From positions 186,001 to 250,000 of the forward strand of contig JAUJYZ010000900.1 of NCBI GenBank assembly GCA_033675265.1: a stretch of DNA of 64,000 nucleotides. Reading direction: 5' to 3'. The notes beneath the pieces were generated by a model, which did no database searches, was not told the origin of the DNA, and was given only the letters and a program-made list of their open reading frames with translations. Positions 46,873 to 57,806 of the stretch are shown here, in pieces. The position numbers were made by a program, and so were the translations under genes. Origin of the DNA: Actinostola sp. cb2023. Its lineage: Eukaryota > Cnidaria > Anthozoa > Actiniaria > Actinostolidae. Within the stretch, counting starts at the first letter, position 1; each line of letters opens with the position of its first letter.

Positions 46873-48138
46873 TTAGACCCTACTAATATAATACCTGCAA
46901 GAACGCTGGAGAGTTTCTCTTAATTTGTACAGAACCAGATCTAATCTCCCAAACCCACTTATGCTAGAAACGTGTGGTACAGCAGATTTCTTCTCAAGTT
47001 TTACTGCCCCTGTGGGAAATGTTATGGGGAAAGTTACAACCCAGCGGCAATTATTATGCTTGAATTCCATGGACAGATCCTGTGTTGATGTGTCTCTTGT
47101 AATTTCAACTTTCCTGTTGTCAGAAAGTGTTTTTACGAATCTTAGAGTTTCTCGTAAAGTATCTTTTCTTGCTTCATACCACTGTTGCGAACTAGACACT
47201 GCAATATACCTATGAGTACTGTCTTCATTGTTTGGATGTTGTGGAGGTCGTGGTGGTGATGCGCCGATACGGGAAGCTCTAGGGTTTGCCCGAGAAGTAC
47301 GTTCTGGCTTTGGTTGTTGAGGTGGTTGAGGTGAGTAGGCTGCCTGATGGACGCCAACTTGGTCTGCGTTGAGTGAGCAATATTCTTTCTCATGAGATCT
47401 GTCAGGAAACGAACGCGATTGCGGTCTGCAAGCTGTTTCTTTTTGTGGTGATCGAGAGCGACTACGAGAATGAACCTGTGGTAGTTGCCTTGCATTTGGT
47501 CGACTTCTCGACTCAACCTCTTGTGTTGGTAAGCTGTCTTCTAGTCTTGTTTGTCTCCAGCTAACTAAATCTTGTCGTACGAATGCCTCCTTTCCCTCGT
47601 TAATACACCTTTTGATGGATGCCACTTGATTAAACGGATTTTTTGTAGCCAAGACTTCAACACGTCCGCGCTCAAAAGGCGTCATATCATCAACAAACTT
47701 GAATGGCGATAGTTTTACATTTCCATCGCGTAGAATGTTGGCAATCATGAGCACAAAACCCTGCGAGCCTCGTGGATAGTTTCGTCTTATGGTACCACAG
47801 TCCCCTCCACTGGGTTCGTGTAACTGCAGCTGGTGATGGGAGTGCCATTCGCCAATATGACACAAAAAATATTGCTTTGTCAACAACTCGCCTACTCTGC
47901 TCATGTACGGAATGTCTTGGTAGAAAGATGTAGCGCTTCGTCTACAGTTCTGACCTGGTCCCGTAGCAACAAGGACAACAGCGTTGCTGTAGTTAGTCCA
48001 CAAACCAAACAAGTTTCCTCCTGTCTCCTCGTTCGGTCTCTCACTGACTAGCTTTCCAATTTCTATATAATCTTCTTCAAACATACACAATGTGAAATTG
48101 GTGTCTGGGTTTCTTGAGCGTCGATATCTTGAATCCAT
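46873..48138 (-). CDS. JAB/MPN JAMM peptidase-like protein with QWY (E2/RWD-like) C-terminal domain, single exon
   Basis: I chose Met 48138 (MDSRYRRSRN) because homologues begin just before this region; the frame is open 44 codons further upstream. The 421-residue protein has ETGGNLFGLW (Glu38), GHIGEW-type HIGEWHSHHQLQLHEPSGGD with His99, His101, Ser110 and Asp113, i.e. a full JAMM zinc/isopeptidase signature, although one residue longer between the second His and Ser than classical JAMM. PRGSQGFVLMIANI closes the fold. A Ser/Arg/Pro-rich linker (about 200-310, RSRSRS) precedes QQWYEARKDTL (319) and WVVTFPITFPTGAVKL, then a C-terminal helix. Expected activity is removal of a ubiquitin-like or similar conjugate; the substrate is unknown. 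No introns, unlike paralogues A and B. Confidence 0.8.
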   Translation of the reverse strand: MDSRYRRSRNPDTNFTLCMFEEDYIEIGKLVSERPNEETGGNLFGLWTNYSNAVVLVATGPGQNCRRSATSFYQDIPYMSRVGELLTKQYFLCHIGEWHSHHQLQLHEPSGGDCGTIRRNYPRGSQGFVLMIANILRDGNVKLSPFKFVDDMTPFERGRVEVLATKNPFNQVASIKRCINEGKEAFVRQDLVSWRQTRLEDSLPTQEVESRSRPNARQLPQVHSRSRSRSPQKETACRPQSRSFPDRSHEKEYCSLNADQVGVHQAAYSPQPPQQPKPERTSRANPRASRIGASPPRPPQHPNNEDSTHRYIAVSSSQQWYEARKDTLRETLRFVKTLSDNRKVEITRDTSTQDLSMEFKHNNCRWVVTFPITFPTGAVKLEKKSAVPHVSSISGFGRLDLVLYKLRETLQRSCRYYISRV

Positions 48139-48574
48139 TATCTCCAACATAAAATTGATCTCAAAGACGAAGCGTAACCTTTCTACATGGAGCGTGAACA
48201 CTGAATTTGTAGGCACGAGCATGCGCAGAAGTGTGTTTTCATTCTCGGAAACAGGAAACCTTTTTTTCACGAATTAGGGGATTCCCCGTGTAATAAACAC
48301 CTCTGTAGGTGTTAGTTAAATTACACTTTTATGCTGCATTTCAACCCCTGTGGCGCGACCGCCAAAATGCGGCTGTATTCGCAGGCTAGCATTTTCCCTG
48401 GAATATTTATTGGATGACATTTTAATTTCGTTTAATAAACAATATATTTAAGATTGCTACGATTGCTACTATAGAAATTTTTACAAGCAATTTTATTACA
48501 TAATAATCATTCGAAAAACAAATCCGATAAAGGTTTATTACATTCACTGTTCGTTAGTAACACTGAAGAGGATT

Positions 48575-48870
48575 CGTTTTCACTTCCCCGGCTCAAATAC
48601 GTACTGAAAAAATCCAGTTCTTCGGTGGGCTTCATATGCTTCGAGCAAAATAAGTCCTTTCATAAACACTTGATACAGCGTGTATTTATTTGTCCGTTCA
48701 CATGGCTCGGAAAGTGACATATTTTTATGAGGCCATTTTTTGTTCCAAAAGACAGTGTCGTCTTGTGCTGATAGGGATCCATTAAGCTTTGATTCGATTT
48801 ATTATTTCTTTTTAATTTCAGTATCCTCGGTCGGTGACGCCACGGTTAGCTCTGCATGGACACCGTAGTT
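48575..48870 (-). pseudogene. Degenerate copy of the stand-alone E2-like gene
   Basis: On the minus strand the sequence encodes GTKNGLIKICHF, then after a one-base shift NKYTLYQVFMKGL and LLEAYEAHRRTG, matching the intact E2-like protein at 51520-51969. Upstream the frame has stop codons within the segment equivalent to the ILKRKNGSELNGS region. It is a disabled partial duplicate. Confidence 0.7.
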
Positions 48871-48934
48871 CAATGTATATAGTTCCACTTTTTACACTTT
48901 TGAACGGTATCAAACGGCAAGCAGTCGACACTTT

Positions 48935-50221
48935 TCACAGTTGAATATAGTAAGATGAGCTGAATATTTTCTTAGTATTTTTATTTGCCTTCATGGTTGA
49001 AGACTTTGTTGCTTGCTTTGTTTGACCACACAAAATTGTGATTCCCCGATCAACAGATGATTCCATATTGTGCTGCTTTTTGTTGCTATCACTAGGATAT
49101 TCAAGATCTGTTTTAACGCGGTCAAAATGAGTTATTTGGACTCCGTAATACTGTACTTCTAATGAAGGCTGGTATTTTGAGTTTTCTTTATCTTTAACTA
49201 ACGCATTTGATGTACAGTTTTCTGTGGTGGAGCAAAGGTGATTTCTTTTAAGGTTGATGTGAAAGGATACTCTAGAACAGTGGCTTGATTTGTTGCTTGT
49301 CTCAGCTCTCGTAGACGTCTTTTCAGCAAACCGATGTTCATTGTTGTTATCTTTGCTGGTGTCAACATACTGTGGTGGTACTTTGCATTGCTTGTAACTG
49401 TCTTCTTTGTCATCACTGATTTGAAAGTTTTTGACCCGCGTCGTGGGTAAACTGACCCATATATTGTTGAGAATTCTTGATGTCCATTGATTGCCTAGGC
49501 TCTGTTTTGCTTCGATGATTTGATCTGGCATTTGCTTTCACGTTTTTAATACAGTTTTCTTTTCTTTTCATGTACCTTCTCGCAGGCTGTTCTCCATCAT
49601 GTATACCTGTGTATTGGTTTAGTAAATGTCCAGAGTTTGTAGTCTCTGCTCCATCGTCGATTTCATCTTTGATTTTCATTCGAAAAGGGCTTAAAGTATC
49701 ATTAATTAATTTGAATTTGCCTTCCATAACTTGGCTATGCTGACTTAAATTGTTTCTTAATGTCCTCTCAAATAGAAAGCAACCAATACGAACGTCACCA
49801 GGCATACAGTTTCTTGAACCTAACCTGTGAGTAGATCTCTCCCAAATGTTGGCAATGAACAGAAAGAAGCGATGTAGACCATATCGATGCATGTTGGACC
49901 AAACAGTGTTCTCGTCTCCACCACTTGGTCTCGTCAAACCAAGTGTATGATGCGAGTGCCATTCTCCAATATGACACAGACCTTCTTTAGTGCATGTTAA
50001 CTGATTACCAACTCGTTCAAGGTACTCTACGTCTTGGTAGAAAGAAACACTTGTTCTTCTGCAGTTTTTCCTGGTCCAAGTACGAGTTGTACTACTGCAG
50101 TGCGCTCGTCTAACCACAAGCCAAACAAATCTCCCCCTGTCTCGCAGTTTGGAAAATTATCGACCCAGGCTTGTATCTGCCGATATTCTAAAACGTAAAG
50201 CAAAACTGTAAAATAACTCAT
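48935..50221 (-). pseudogene. JAB-family paralogue with intact JAMM residues but frameshifts
   Basis: Frame 50221-50027 gives YRQIQAWVDNFPN, CETGGDLFGLWLDE and VVQLVLGPGK. At about 50070 an A5 run replaces the A6 expected from the paralogues, and the protein continues in the frame of 50117-49413 (VSFYQDVEYLERVGN, CHIGEWHSHH, LTRPSGGDENT, FLFIANI). A third frame (49531-48935) carries a polar tail with VQYYGVQITHF, possibly a decayed QWY domain. The JAMM residues themselves are unchanged. The first shift is a single base in a homopolymer, so a sequencing error is possible; the second break and the poor C-terminus argue for real decay. Confidence 0.65.
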
Positions 50222-50639
50222 GATCTATGTTGTCATTCTTCTCTTTCAAGAATATCAATCTCTTCGATATCAAAGAGCTTCTGCAAATTAAACACATTGA
50301 ATCAGATGTTTTGTTTGAAAATATAGCTATGTAGCCTCTCAATTCCAAGCTTTAAGCTTGTCCATCCCCCCGAGAATTTGCCATCTTTGTTGCAGAACGC
50401 AAAATGCCCTACTGTGCGGGAAATATCGGAATTACTATATATTAAGTTTATACTCTGAATACTTTTAATGTACTCTATCGTTTACTTCCTGTGTCTCAAC
50501 CAAGTTTTGCGTTTTTCCTGCAGTAAAGTTGAGAACTGTATATTAATCAGCCCGGCGTGGGAATTGGCTACTTGAGAAATGCCCGACAAATGACCGGGGA
50601 AGTTGGGAAAGCTTCTATACAGCGCCAAAACTTGGTGGT

Positions 50640-51098
50640 TGACCTTTTTACTTAATTCCGGAAAATGAATCCGCGGATGTCAAGTCCAACATTAATTTTA
50701 ATGACATTCTGGGACCTGACGGGGGTTTCCCTAAACACTTGAGCCGTCAGTGCGTGATAATACGACTTTGTCTTCAAGACGATGTATTTCGAGACAGTTT
50801 TACATAAGATCGAACCAAATAAACCAAATGAAGCAACTCGGATCATAACGATATAACTTCAGTGATGGTCAATGCAGCTGTTTAGTATACATGCATAACT
50901 GATGTAAACACGCAATTCCTGGAAGCGATGCTTGACCTCCATGGGAAACGAAGAGTGTTACGTAACATTAAATTCGTGGAAACTGCGGATGTTAAGTCCA
51001 AAATTATTCTAATGAAGTTCTTCGAAGTGAGATATGTTTGTACGCAAAATTAAGGGGGTTTCCCTGAACACTTGAGCCAGTGCGTTATACGTACGCAA

Positions 51099-51130
<32 letters not shown>

Positions 51131-51144
51131 TAAAATGTTATTTC

Positions 51145-51214
<70 letters not shown>

Positions 51215-51480
51215 TTAATAATAATATAGAAATAATAAAAATAACTTGCAATTGTGTGGAATAGTTTTCAGACATAAATAAAATTCGTTTCCAAAATGTT
51301 TCTTTTTACTATCTATTTTATTCGATTTATTTTCAAATAATATTAATCCTGACACTTTATTTTTAATATTCATTTTCATATTTCGTGTCTTTGGAAGCGC
51401 TATGATGAATTAATCTTAGTATTTCCGTGACAGTTCAAAAATTACAATAAATATTATGACAGTTTCAATTCATTTGAGAA
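50640..51480. other. Duplicated non-coding flank of the E2-like gene, with an AAT microsatellite
   Basis: About 50800-51100 (GATCGAACCAAATAAACCAA, GGAAGCGATGCTTGACCTCC) is closely repeated at 55050-55345, both lying 3' of an E2-like copy. An (AAT)n microsatellite occupies about 51101-51215. No gene seen. Confidence 0.7.
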
Positions 51481-51519
51481 AGTTTGGCTGGATTAAACTT
51501 CCAGCTGATACTTTTCAAG

Positions 51520-51969
51520 TCACATTTCCCTCAAATACGTACTGATAGATTTGCCAGTTCTTCGGTGTGCTTCATAAGCTTCGAGCCAAAGAAGACCTTT
51601 CATAAACACTTGATACAGTGTGTATTCATCTGTCCACCGCCATTCTTGAAAGTGACATATTTTTATGAGACCATTTTTTGTTCCAAGAGTATGGTCTTCT
51701 GCTGATAGGGATCCATTAAGCTCTGATCCATTCTTTCTTTTCAGTATCCTCGGCGATGCCACGGTTAGTTCTGGACACGAATTAGGGTAGTCTGAAGGAA
51801 GATATATCCTTAGTGTATAGCAGTGATCGTTACTTGTAGTCATCTTTACATCAACCAACGTATCCCCAGTGGGATTAGTCCAGTTGACTTTATTCACAAA
51901 GTAGGATTCTAGAATTCCTTTTTCCATTCCCAATCTGTTCTGCTGACTTGTAGACCAAGGCATGTTCAA
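51520..51969 (-). CDS. Stand-alone E2-like (UBC-fold) protein of prokaryotic type
   Basis: 149 residues, uninterrupted. CYTLRIYLPSDYPNSCPELT (50-69) is the E2 beta-meander with its YP..P turn. KICHFQEWRWTDEYTLYQVF (103-122) places Cys105 where prokaryotic E2s of the CBASS/Bil type have the catalytic Cys, and the following Trp-rich stretch and LLWLEAYEAHRRTGKS match the C-terminal helix pattern (WL.AYE.H..TG) of those proteins. There is no eukaryotic HPN motif. By analogy it may form a thioester with a ubiquitin-like protein or be an E2 variant; no E1 or Ubl is nearby. It lies between JAB-family genes on the same strand. An alternative start is Met15, and a fragment at 60.66-60.98 kb suggests an upstream extension or exon. 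No introns are visible in the core. Confidence 0.7.
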   Translation of the reverse strand: MNMPWSTSQQNRLGMEKGILESYFVNKVNWTNPTGDTLVDVKMTTSNDHCYTLRIYLPSDYPNSCPELTVASPRILKRKNGSELNGSLSAEDHTLGTKNGLIKICHFQEWRWTDEYTLYQVFMKGLLWLEAYEAHRRTGKSISTYLREM

Positions 51970-52570
51970 TTCAGTATTCGCTCAGTGAAGGCACCTTTCA
52001 ATGCAAGTTAATGAGGACGCATGCGTACAATGTTTAGTGACCATTTGTGCTCTCGCACTGTCATTCATATTCAGTTTTACACTTTCACACAACACCTGGA
52101 CAACAACAAAGTATCTAGTTATTAAATTATCAAGAGTAAACCTTGATAAAAGGAATGATACCAAATTACGTAATTCGAGATGATAATAAAGAGTCAGTAT
52201 TGCGTGACTTACTCAGAAAAGAGTAACGTTTGAACAATAAAGATAAGACTAGAAGTTGCATAATGCAAAGGAAGTGCTGCTGAGCCACACCAACAACACA
52301 TTAGATACGAAACATGATTAGTCATTAGTGTGTCCTGACAGTCAAGATTGAGAACTGTAGACAAAGCTATAGCCTTGTAAAATCTGTCACCTTCGGTTAA
52401 GATCTCATCGATCGTTTCAGAAGTCCACCGAGCGATCGATAGGCAAATTCTGAGCAAATAAAAGAACACTGGCGTCCTCTCGAAATGTCACTGAAGCGTT
52501 TGTCACCTTGATGAATAGTTTTTTAACATCAGATGATAAATATTCGAATAATCACACTGTCGAAATAGCC

Positions 52571-52715
52571 ACGAAATTCTGCAGACCACAGGTAGCCCGA
52601 TGTGTGACACGTGACAGAAATCCGGATACCAAAAGATCGAAAATCTAGCTGGCATCCAGACCACAGGTAGCCCAACGTTTAACACGTGACATAAATCCGA
52701 ATACCAAAAGATCGA
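52571..52715. repeat. Two-copy direct repeat (about 75 bp)
   Basis: CAGACCACAGGTAGCCC, then ACACGTGACA and ATACCAAAAGATCGA, occurs twice in tandem upstream of the small ORF at 52830. Confidence 0.8.
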
Positions 52716-52829
52716 GTGCTGTCAAGACTATTTCGCTGCTCGCTACGCTCGCAGCAATAATATCGCATTGGTGCTTAGAAGTCAACAGAGACTATAACTA
52801 CAGCTGTATATATATATGTATAATTCGCG

Positions 52830-53138
52830 ATGGAAAACAACAATAATCAGTCCTATTCTGAAAGGATGTTCAGAGCTTGTTATGTAAAGAGAAAAGAAGA
52901 GATTGTAGAAGGCAGCTCTTCTGATGGTAAAGGAAATATATCTTCAGTGGCAATGATAACGTACGAATCTCGAGGCACGACGGCTAATCAAGAAGAAATT
53001 GTCTTCGACATTCAAAGTGGAAAATTAGTTGTCTCCAACTCATCTAAGTCGACGCAAGACAAGTACACTACAGGCAAATCAGAGGATACCAAGAACCCAG
53101 TTATGACCCAAATGGCTGCTGATGGATTTTATTATTAA
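52830..53138 (+). CDS. Small orphan ORF (102 residues) inside the JAB/E2 cluster
   Basis: It starts at Met 52830 just downstream of a TATATATATATGTATA stretch and ends in DGFYY. Composition is polar (Asn, Ser, Thr, Lys), with one possible beta-hairpin (VAMITYESRG, EEIVFDIQSGKLVV). It lacks a Gly-Gly tail, so there is no evidence that it is a ubiquitin-like protein. It sits between the E2-like gene and a JAB pseudogene on the opposite strand to the E2. Function unknown; it may be a first exon or a chance frame. Confidence 0.35.
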   Translation: MENNNNQSYSERMFRACYVKRKEEIVEGSSSDGKGNISSVAMITYESRGTTANQEEIVFDIQSGKLVVSNSSKSTQDKYTTGKSEDTKNPVMTQMAADGFYY

Positions 53139-53445
53139 ATGCAAAAAGAAACTTGAATTAAATCTTAGCATGAATCTGGTAATTCAGAAATTACATTATT
53201 TACAATTGTGAAGTGGTTAAAAAAGAAGTTTTCTAAACTTTAACTTGCGACATTAACTTTGGATTTGGTATTTTCGGTAGAACTTATGTATACTTGCTAA
53301 AATATGTCACACTTTATGCTGTTGTTGATGAAGCTCAATGTCGAATTTCATTTATTTGCATTTTGTTTTCTAAACCGTTTTGTAGCGTATGATCTCAAAC
53401 GTTTCCATCGTCAAAACATAGTATGGATAATTGGTTTATTATAAG

Positions 53446-53566
53446 TAATACCATGGCACTGAGGGATATTAGTGATTAAATGTCCCCGAAGCCGAGGGAA
53501 GTTTACTAAACTTCCCGAGGCTGAGGGACATTTAATCACTAATATCCCGAAGAAGCCATGGTATTA
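53446..53566. repeat. 121-bp near-perfect hairpin
   Basis: TAATACCATGGC at the left and GCCATGGTATTA at the right, with AGGGATATTAGTGATTAAAT pairing with ATTTAATCACTAATATCCC and a short loop at GTTTACTAAAC. Confidence 0.85.
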
Positions 53567-53571
53567 GTTTG

Positions 53572-54392
53572 TAATACCATGATCACCGAGGAAATGGACA
53601 AAAATACAGGCTTGAGTTAACCGGCGCAAAGGAGAATATATTATAGTGTTTTGTGAAAGAGTCTTGATTAGACTGTACTCTGGGGAATGCTTCATGTTGC
53701 ACATCTTTGTTTCATTTACACAATAAAAGAGTATAAATTAGTTATAGTAAGAAGTACCTGAAGGTAAACAGATCAGAAATGGCGGAAGGTCGGTTTACTT
53801 TTATGAGAGATGACGAAGTGGAGCAAGTAAGAGAGAATACGGTTCCTCAAAATACTAAAAAGCACATACAGAAAAAGAGGAAAGTGCCAACTCATTGTGT
53901 GAACAAATAACAGAAATAGGTCTAATCAAATATCCTTTGAATTCGACTTTTGTGCATTTCCTTCTATTGCGCATGCGTTAACGATGTTGTGGAGCTTCAC
54001 ACATCCCATACGTCTTGAATGCTCGAGTCATCATAAGTAGAGGAGCGATTAAGTACTATTCGGTTTGCTCTTGGGTCCCAATGATTGTGATTACACCTGG
54101 TGTATATGAGGGACTGACTTGCATCCTCATGCATAGTAATGAGGGATATTTAGTCTAAATGTCCCTCATGAATATAATCATGAGGGACATTTAGTCTAAA
54201 TTTCCCTCATGATTGCATTCATGAGGGACATTTAGTCTAAATTTCCCTCATGATTGTATTCATGAGGGAGATTTAGTCTAAATTTCCCTCATTACTATGC
54301 ATGAGCGATGCTAGACTTAGAGCTTTCGCGAGGGATGTTCGATGTTAAATGTCCCTCGTGGAACAATGAAAACCGAGGTGATCATGGTATTA
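53572..54392. mobile_element. TIR element of about 0.8 kb containing a palindromic tandem array
   Basis: TAATACCATGATCACCGAGG at the left is mirrored by CCGAGGTGATCATGGTATTA at the right. Its outer bases are related to the adjacent hairpin. Inside, 54120-54305 holds about four units of CATGAGGGACATTTAGTCTA followed by AATTTCCCTCATGATTG, each self-complementary. No coding sequence is seen. Confidence 0.75.
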
Positions 54393-54507
54393 TCTACAAC
54401 TATATACTGGTAATAGTTACGTCACCTTCAAAGTGCTATTTCATCATTATCGATCCTTGTGTTACGTTTCTACTGCACTGTAGCGCGCACATATCTAAGA
54501 AGCTAGC

Positions 54508-54975
54508 TTGTCATCTATGTCATCATTTGCCGTACCAAACAGCATGGATGCTACACTTGAGGAAGGGAACGACTTTATTCTTTACATTTTTAAGAAAGAA
54601 CTTGAAATGGTAAACGGTATGGGAAGCCGCATAGAACTGCTGATAGCGGATTGTTTGGCTTATGGACCAGCACTGGAAGCCCCGTCACATTCAAGGAATA
54701 TTCATTTCTACAAAGCAGACATTTCAAGGGACATGAACGAACAATGGACCGGCTAGCTACATGTAAGTCAGTGGTATCTGACTGAGGGTGAGCGTGCAAA
54801 ACTGCCAAAAACAAACCGTACAGATGTCAAAGAAATGATTATTCTCATTTCCCGCCAACGTTTTCAGAAGCCGTACGTTCTGCAGAGTTATAAAGAGATA
54901 TACAATCCTATCACCGATAAGATCGTCGACTTTTTCAGCGTCTTGCTGAGATTTGTTTTGTAGATTCAGCACATT
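54508..54975 (+). pseudogene. JAB-family pseudogene (N- and C-terminal scraps)
   Basis: MDATLEEGNDFILYIFKKEL (from about 54544) matches the start of the intact member at 61.03 kb (DAGQGNDFLLYMFKDDIEM). The next segment (LLIADCLAYGPALEA..NIHFYKAD) is a frameshifted and diverged JAB region. After a stop at 54756, a new frame reads SQWYLTEGERAK, the family's QWY motif, followed by decayed sequence to a stop near 54963. The JAMM loop and linker are deleted. Confidence 0.65.
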
Positions 54976-55572
54976 TTGTACAAACATTAATCATATGGTT
55001 ATCTGGAGCGAGACCTTATATCATTTTATGAATCATCCTCGCGATTAATAGTTTTACATAAGATCGAACCAAATAAACCAAATGAATCCTCTCGGATCAG
55101 AACTACATGACTTCAGTCACGGACATTGCAGCTGTTTAGCACACATATGATAACTGATGTAAACACGCAATTCCTGGAAGCGATGCTTGACCTCCATGGG
55201 AAACGAAGAGTGTTACGTATTCATTAAATTCGTGGAAACTGCGGATGTTAAGTCCAAAATTATTCTAATGAAGTTCTTGGAAGTGAGATATGTTTGTACG
55301 CAAAATTAAGGGGGTTTCCCTAAACACTTGAGCCAGCAGTGCGTGATACTATGACCTTATACGCAAAAAAAAAAAACGAAAATAAAATCGTGTTATAGTT
55401 AGACATAAATAAAATTCGTTTGTATCTTTTTGCTGTCTATTTTATTCTATTTATTTTCAAATAATATTAAACACTTGATTTGTAACATTCATTTTCGCAT
55501 TTTTGTGTCTTTAGAAGCCGTGCTATGGTAAATCCATCTTAGTATTTCCGTGACAGTTCAAAAATTACAAAA

Positions 55573-55720
55573 TATTATGACAGTTTTATTTGAGAAAGTT
55601 TTTTGATGGATTAAAGTCTTTCCAGCTGATACTTTTAGAGTCACATTTCCCTCAAATACGTACTGATAGATTTGCCAGTTCTTCGGTGGGCTTCATACGC
55701 TTCGAGCCAAAGAAGACCTT
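55573..55720 (-). pseudogene. C-terminal fragment of an E2-like copy
   Basis: The minus strand encodes the KGLLWLEAYEAHRRTGKS helix and tail, almost identical to the intact E2-like gene, and is cut at 55720 by a MITE end. Its downstream flank repeats that of the intact gene, so it arose by segmental duplication. Confidence 0.75.
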
Positions 55721-55721
55721 T

Positions 55722-56130
55722 ATGGTGGCCGAGGACTGCCACCATAACTTTTATTTATTTTTGCATAAAAAATAAAAGTTTATATTGAACTAAAACGAAA
55801 ATGGCATTGAAAATCTAAACAAATTGAATGTAAATTAAAATGGCATTGCAAATAAAATTAAAATTGGAAAGCAAAATAAAATTAAAATTCAATGCAAATT
55901 AAAGTGAATTAAAAAATCAAATCAAAAGTAAATTCCAAATATAAGTGAAATCAAAAATGTAATTTCAATTTAAATTCAGAGTGAAAGTAAAAATGAATTT
56001 CCCGATGGCCGAGCGCTGCCACTACCATAATATCAAATCAAAAGTAAATTCCAAATATAAGTGAAATCAAAAATTTAATTCAGAGTGAAAGTAAAAATGA
56101 ATTTCCCGATGGCCGAGCGCTGCCACTGCC
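55722..56130. mobile_element. MITE-like repeats with GGCCGAG.GCTGCCA motifs
   Basis: TGGTGGCCGAGGACTGCCAC starts at the break of the E2 fragment. ATGGCCGAGCGCTGCCACT recurs near 56005 and 56108 with related AT-rich sequence between. The same motif ends the 1.4-kb foldback at 56385-57806, so one family is involved. Confidence 0.6.
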
Positions 56131-56384
56131 ATAATGCATTGCGCGATTGAGTGGTTCCATCATGCTTTGCGCATGTGGTCAAAGCATACAATAATGTGTA
56201 TACTATACTATAGGAGTCTAGAACGACTACAATTAGTAGAAGGCAGTCAATCATCTTTTCAAAAATCCTTTTATACATGTTGAACAAGTTCTAATGTCGG
56301 ACCACGGAGAAGCTTTGTGGAAGGATGATGGTGACCTTAAAGATGCTATCTCGAAATATGTTCGACAAGGCTTACAAAGAGGTG

Positions 56385-57806
56385 TGTGGTGGCCGAGAAC
56401 TGCCATTGAATTTTTTCTAGATTTTTCGTTTATTTTAAATTTTATTTCTTTTTTTACTTCTTTTTTATTTCATTTTATTTTATTTTTTCAATTTGGTTTA
56501 CTCTTACTTTGAAAAGTAAATTGAAATTAATAACAAATTGAAACTCAAATGAATTTTAAATTTATTTTAAAATCAAAACGTAAAATAAAAGTAAAGTAAA
56601 ATGAAAACAAAATCTTGCATGGCCGAGCGCTGCCACTAAAATTAAATCAGAATGAAAAACAAAATCTTGCATGGCCGAGCGCTGCCACTACAGTCATGCA
56701 TTGCGGTCGATCAGTTCTCCGAAATGCTGACAAACTGACACTCACTAAACAGTAAACATGACCGATTGGCGTGCTTTTGTGAACAAGCAAAAGCAGAAAC
56801 GAAAAGGTAGAAAGGAAGCGAATCTTCGGAAGCGACGAAGGATGACATAGAGGTGCAGAGGATGAGCTTTGAGGTTAGCGAAAAGCAGCAAAAATACAGT
56901 CCAGTTGGTGCACCGGAATACGTGCCATTCGAACATGACGACGAACTTTAAAATACATTCGACAACGTATTAAATAGATACCTGCCAGAAACACTTTGCT
57001 ATCCAAATTGGGAAAGGCATGGTATGTGATATTCTCGCCGGGGAGCGTGGTCCATCCGCCTGTAAGAAACTGATGATGAATATTCCAGATATGAAAGTGT
57101 TCCGCCGGGCTACGTATGGTTCATTGAGAGGGAAGACAATGACACAAGCTTCACCGTGGCGGACCATCTCGACCAGGATGGGCCACGCTCCCCGGCGAGA
57201 ATATCACCATGCCTTTCTCAATTTGGATAGCAAAGTGCTTCTGGCAGGCATCTAGTTCGTCGTGTTCGAATGGCACGTATTCCGGTGCACCAACTGGATT
57301 GTATTTTTGCTGCTTTTCGCTAACCTCAAAGCTCATCCTCTGCACCTCTATGTCATCCTTCGTCGCTTCCGAAGATTCGCTTCCTTTCTACCTTTTCGTT
57401 TCTGCTTTTGCTTGTTCACAAAAGCACGCCAATCGGTCATGTTTACTGTTTAGTGAGTTTGTCAGCATTTCGGAGAACTGATCGACCGCAATGCATGACT
57501 GTAGTGGCAGCGCTCGGCCATGCAAGATTTTGTTTTTCATTCTGATTTAATTTTAGTGGCAGCGCTCGGCCATGCAAGATTTTATTTTCATTTTACTTTA
57601 CTTTTATTTTACATTTTGATTTTAAAATAAATTTAAAATTCATTTGAGTTTCAATTTGTTATTAATTTCAATTTACTTTTCAAAGTAAGAGTAAACCAAA
57701 TTGAAAAAATAAAATAAAATGAAATAAAAAAGAAGTAAAAAAAGAAATAAAATTAAAAACAAACGAAAAATCTAGAAAAAATTCAGTGGCAGTTCTCGGC
57801 CACCAT
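56385..57806. mobile_element. 1.4-kb foldback element inserted in the DDE gene
   Basis: GGTGGCCGAGAACTGCCA at the left and its complement at the right (CAGTGGCAGTTCTCGGCCACC) bound arms of about 650 bp. Matched landmarks are CATGACCGATTGGCGTGC near 56757 and its complement near 57437, and the ATTCTCGCCGGGGAGCGTGG block at 57030 and 57188. The unpaired centre is about 57055-57180. AGAGGTG is duplicated at 56378-56384 and 57807-57813. Mirror-image open frames in the two arms (VGAPEYVPFEHD) are one ancestral sequence read twice, possibly a captured gene fragment. Confidence 0.85.

Noticed and set aside
52830..53138. Calling the 102-residue ORF a ubiquitin-like modifier
   Set aside because: No Gly-Gly end and no recognisable beta-grasp pattern; position in the cluster alone is not enough.
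56970..57481. Several open frames inside the 1.4-kb foldback on both strands
   Set aside because: They are mirror images of one sequence in the two arms and lack recognisable domains or starts.
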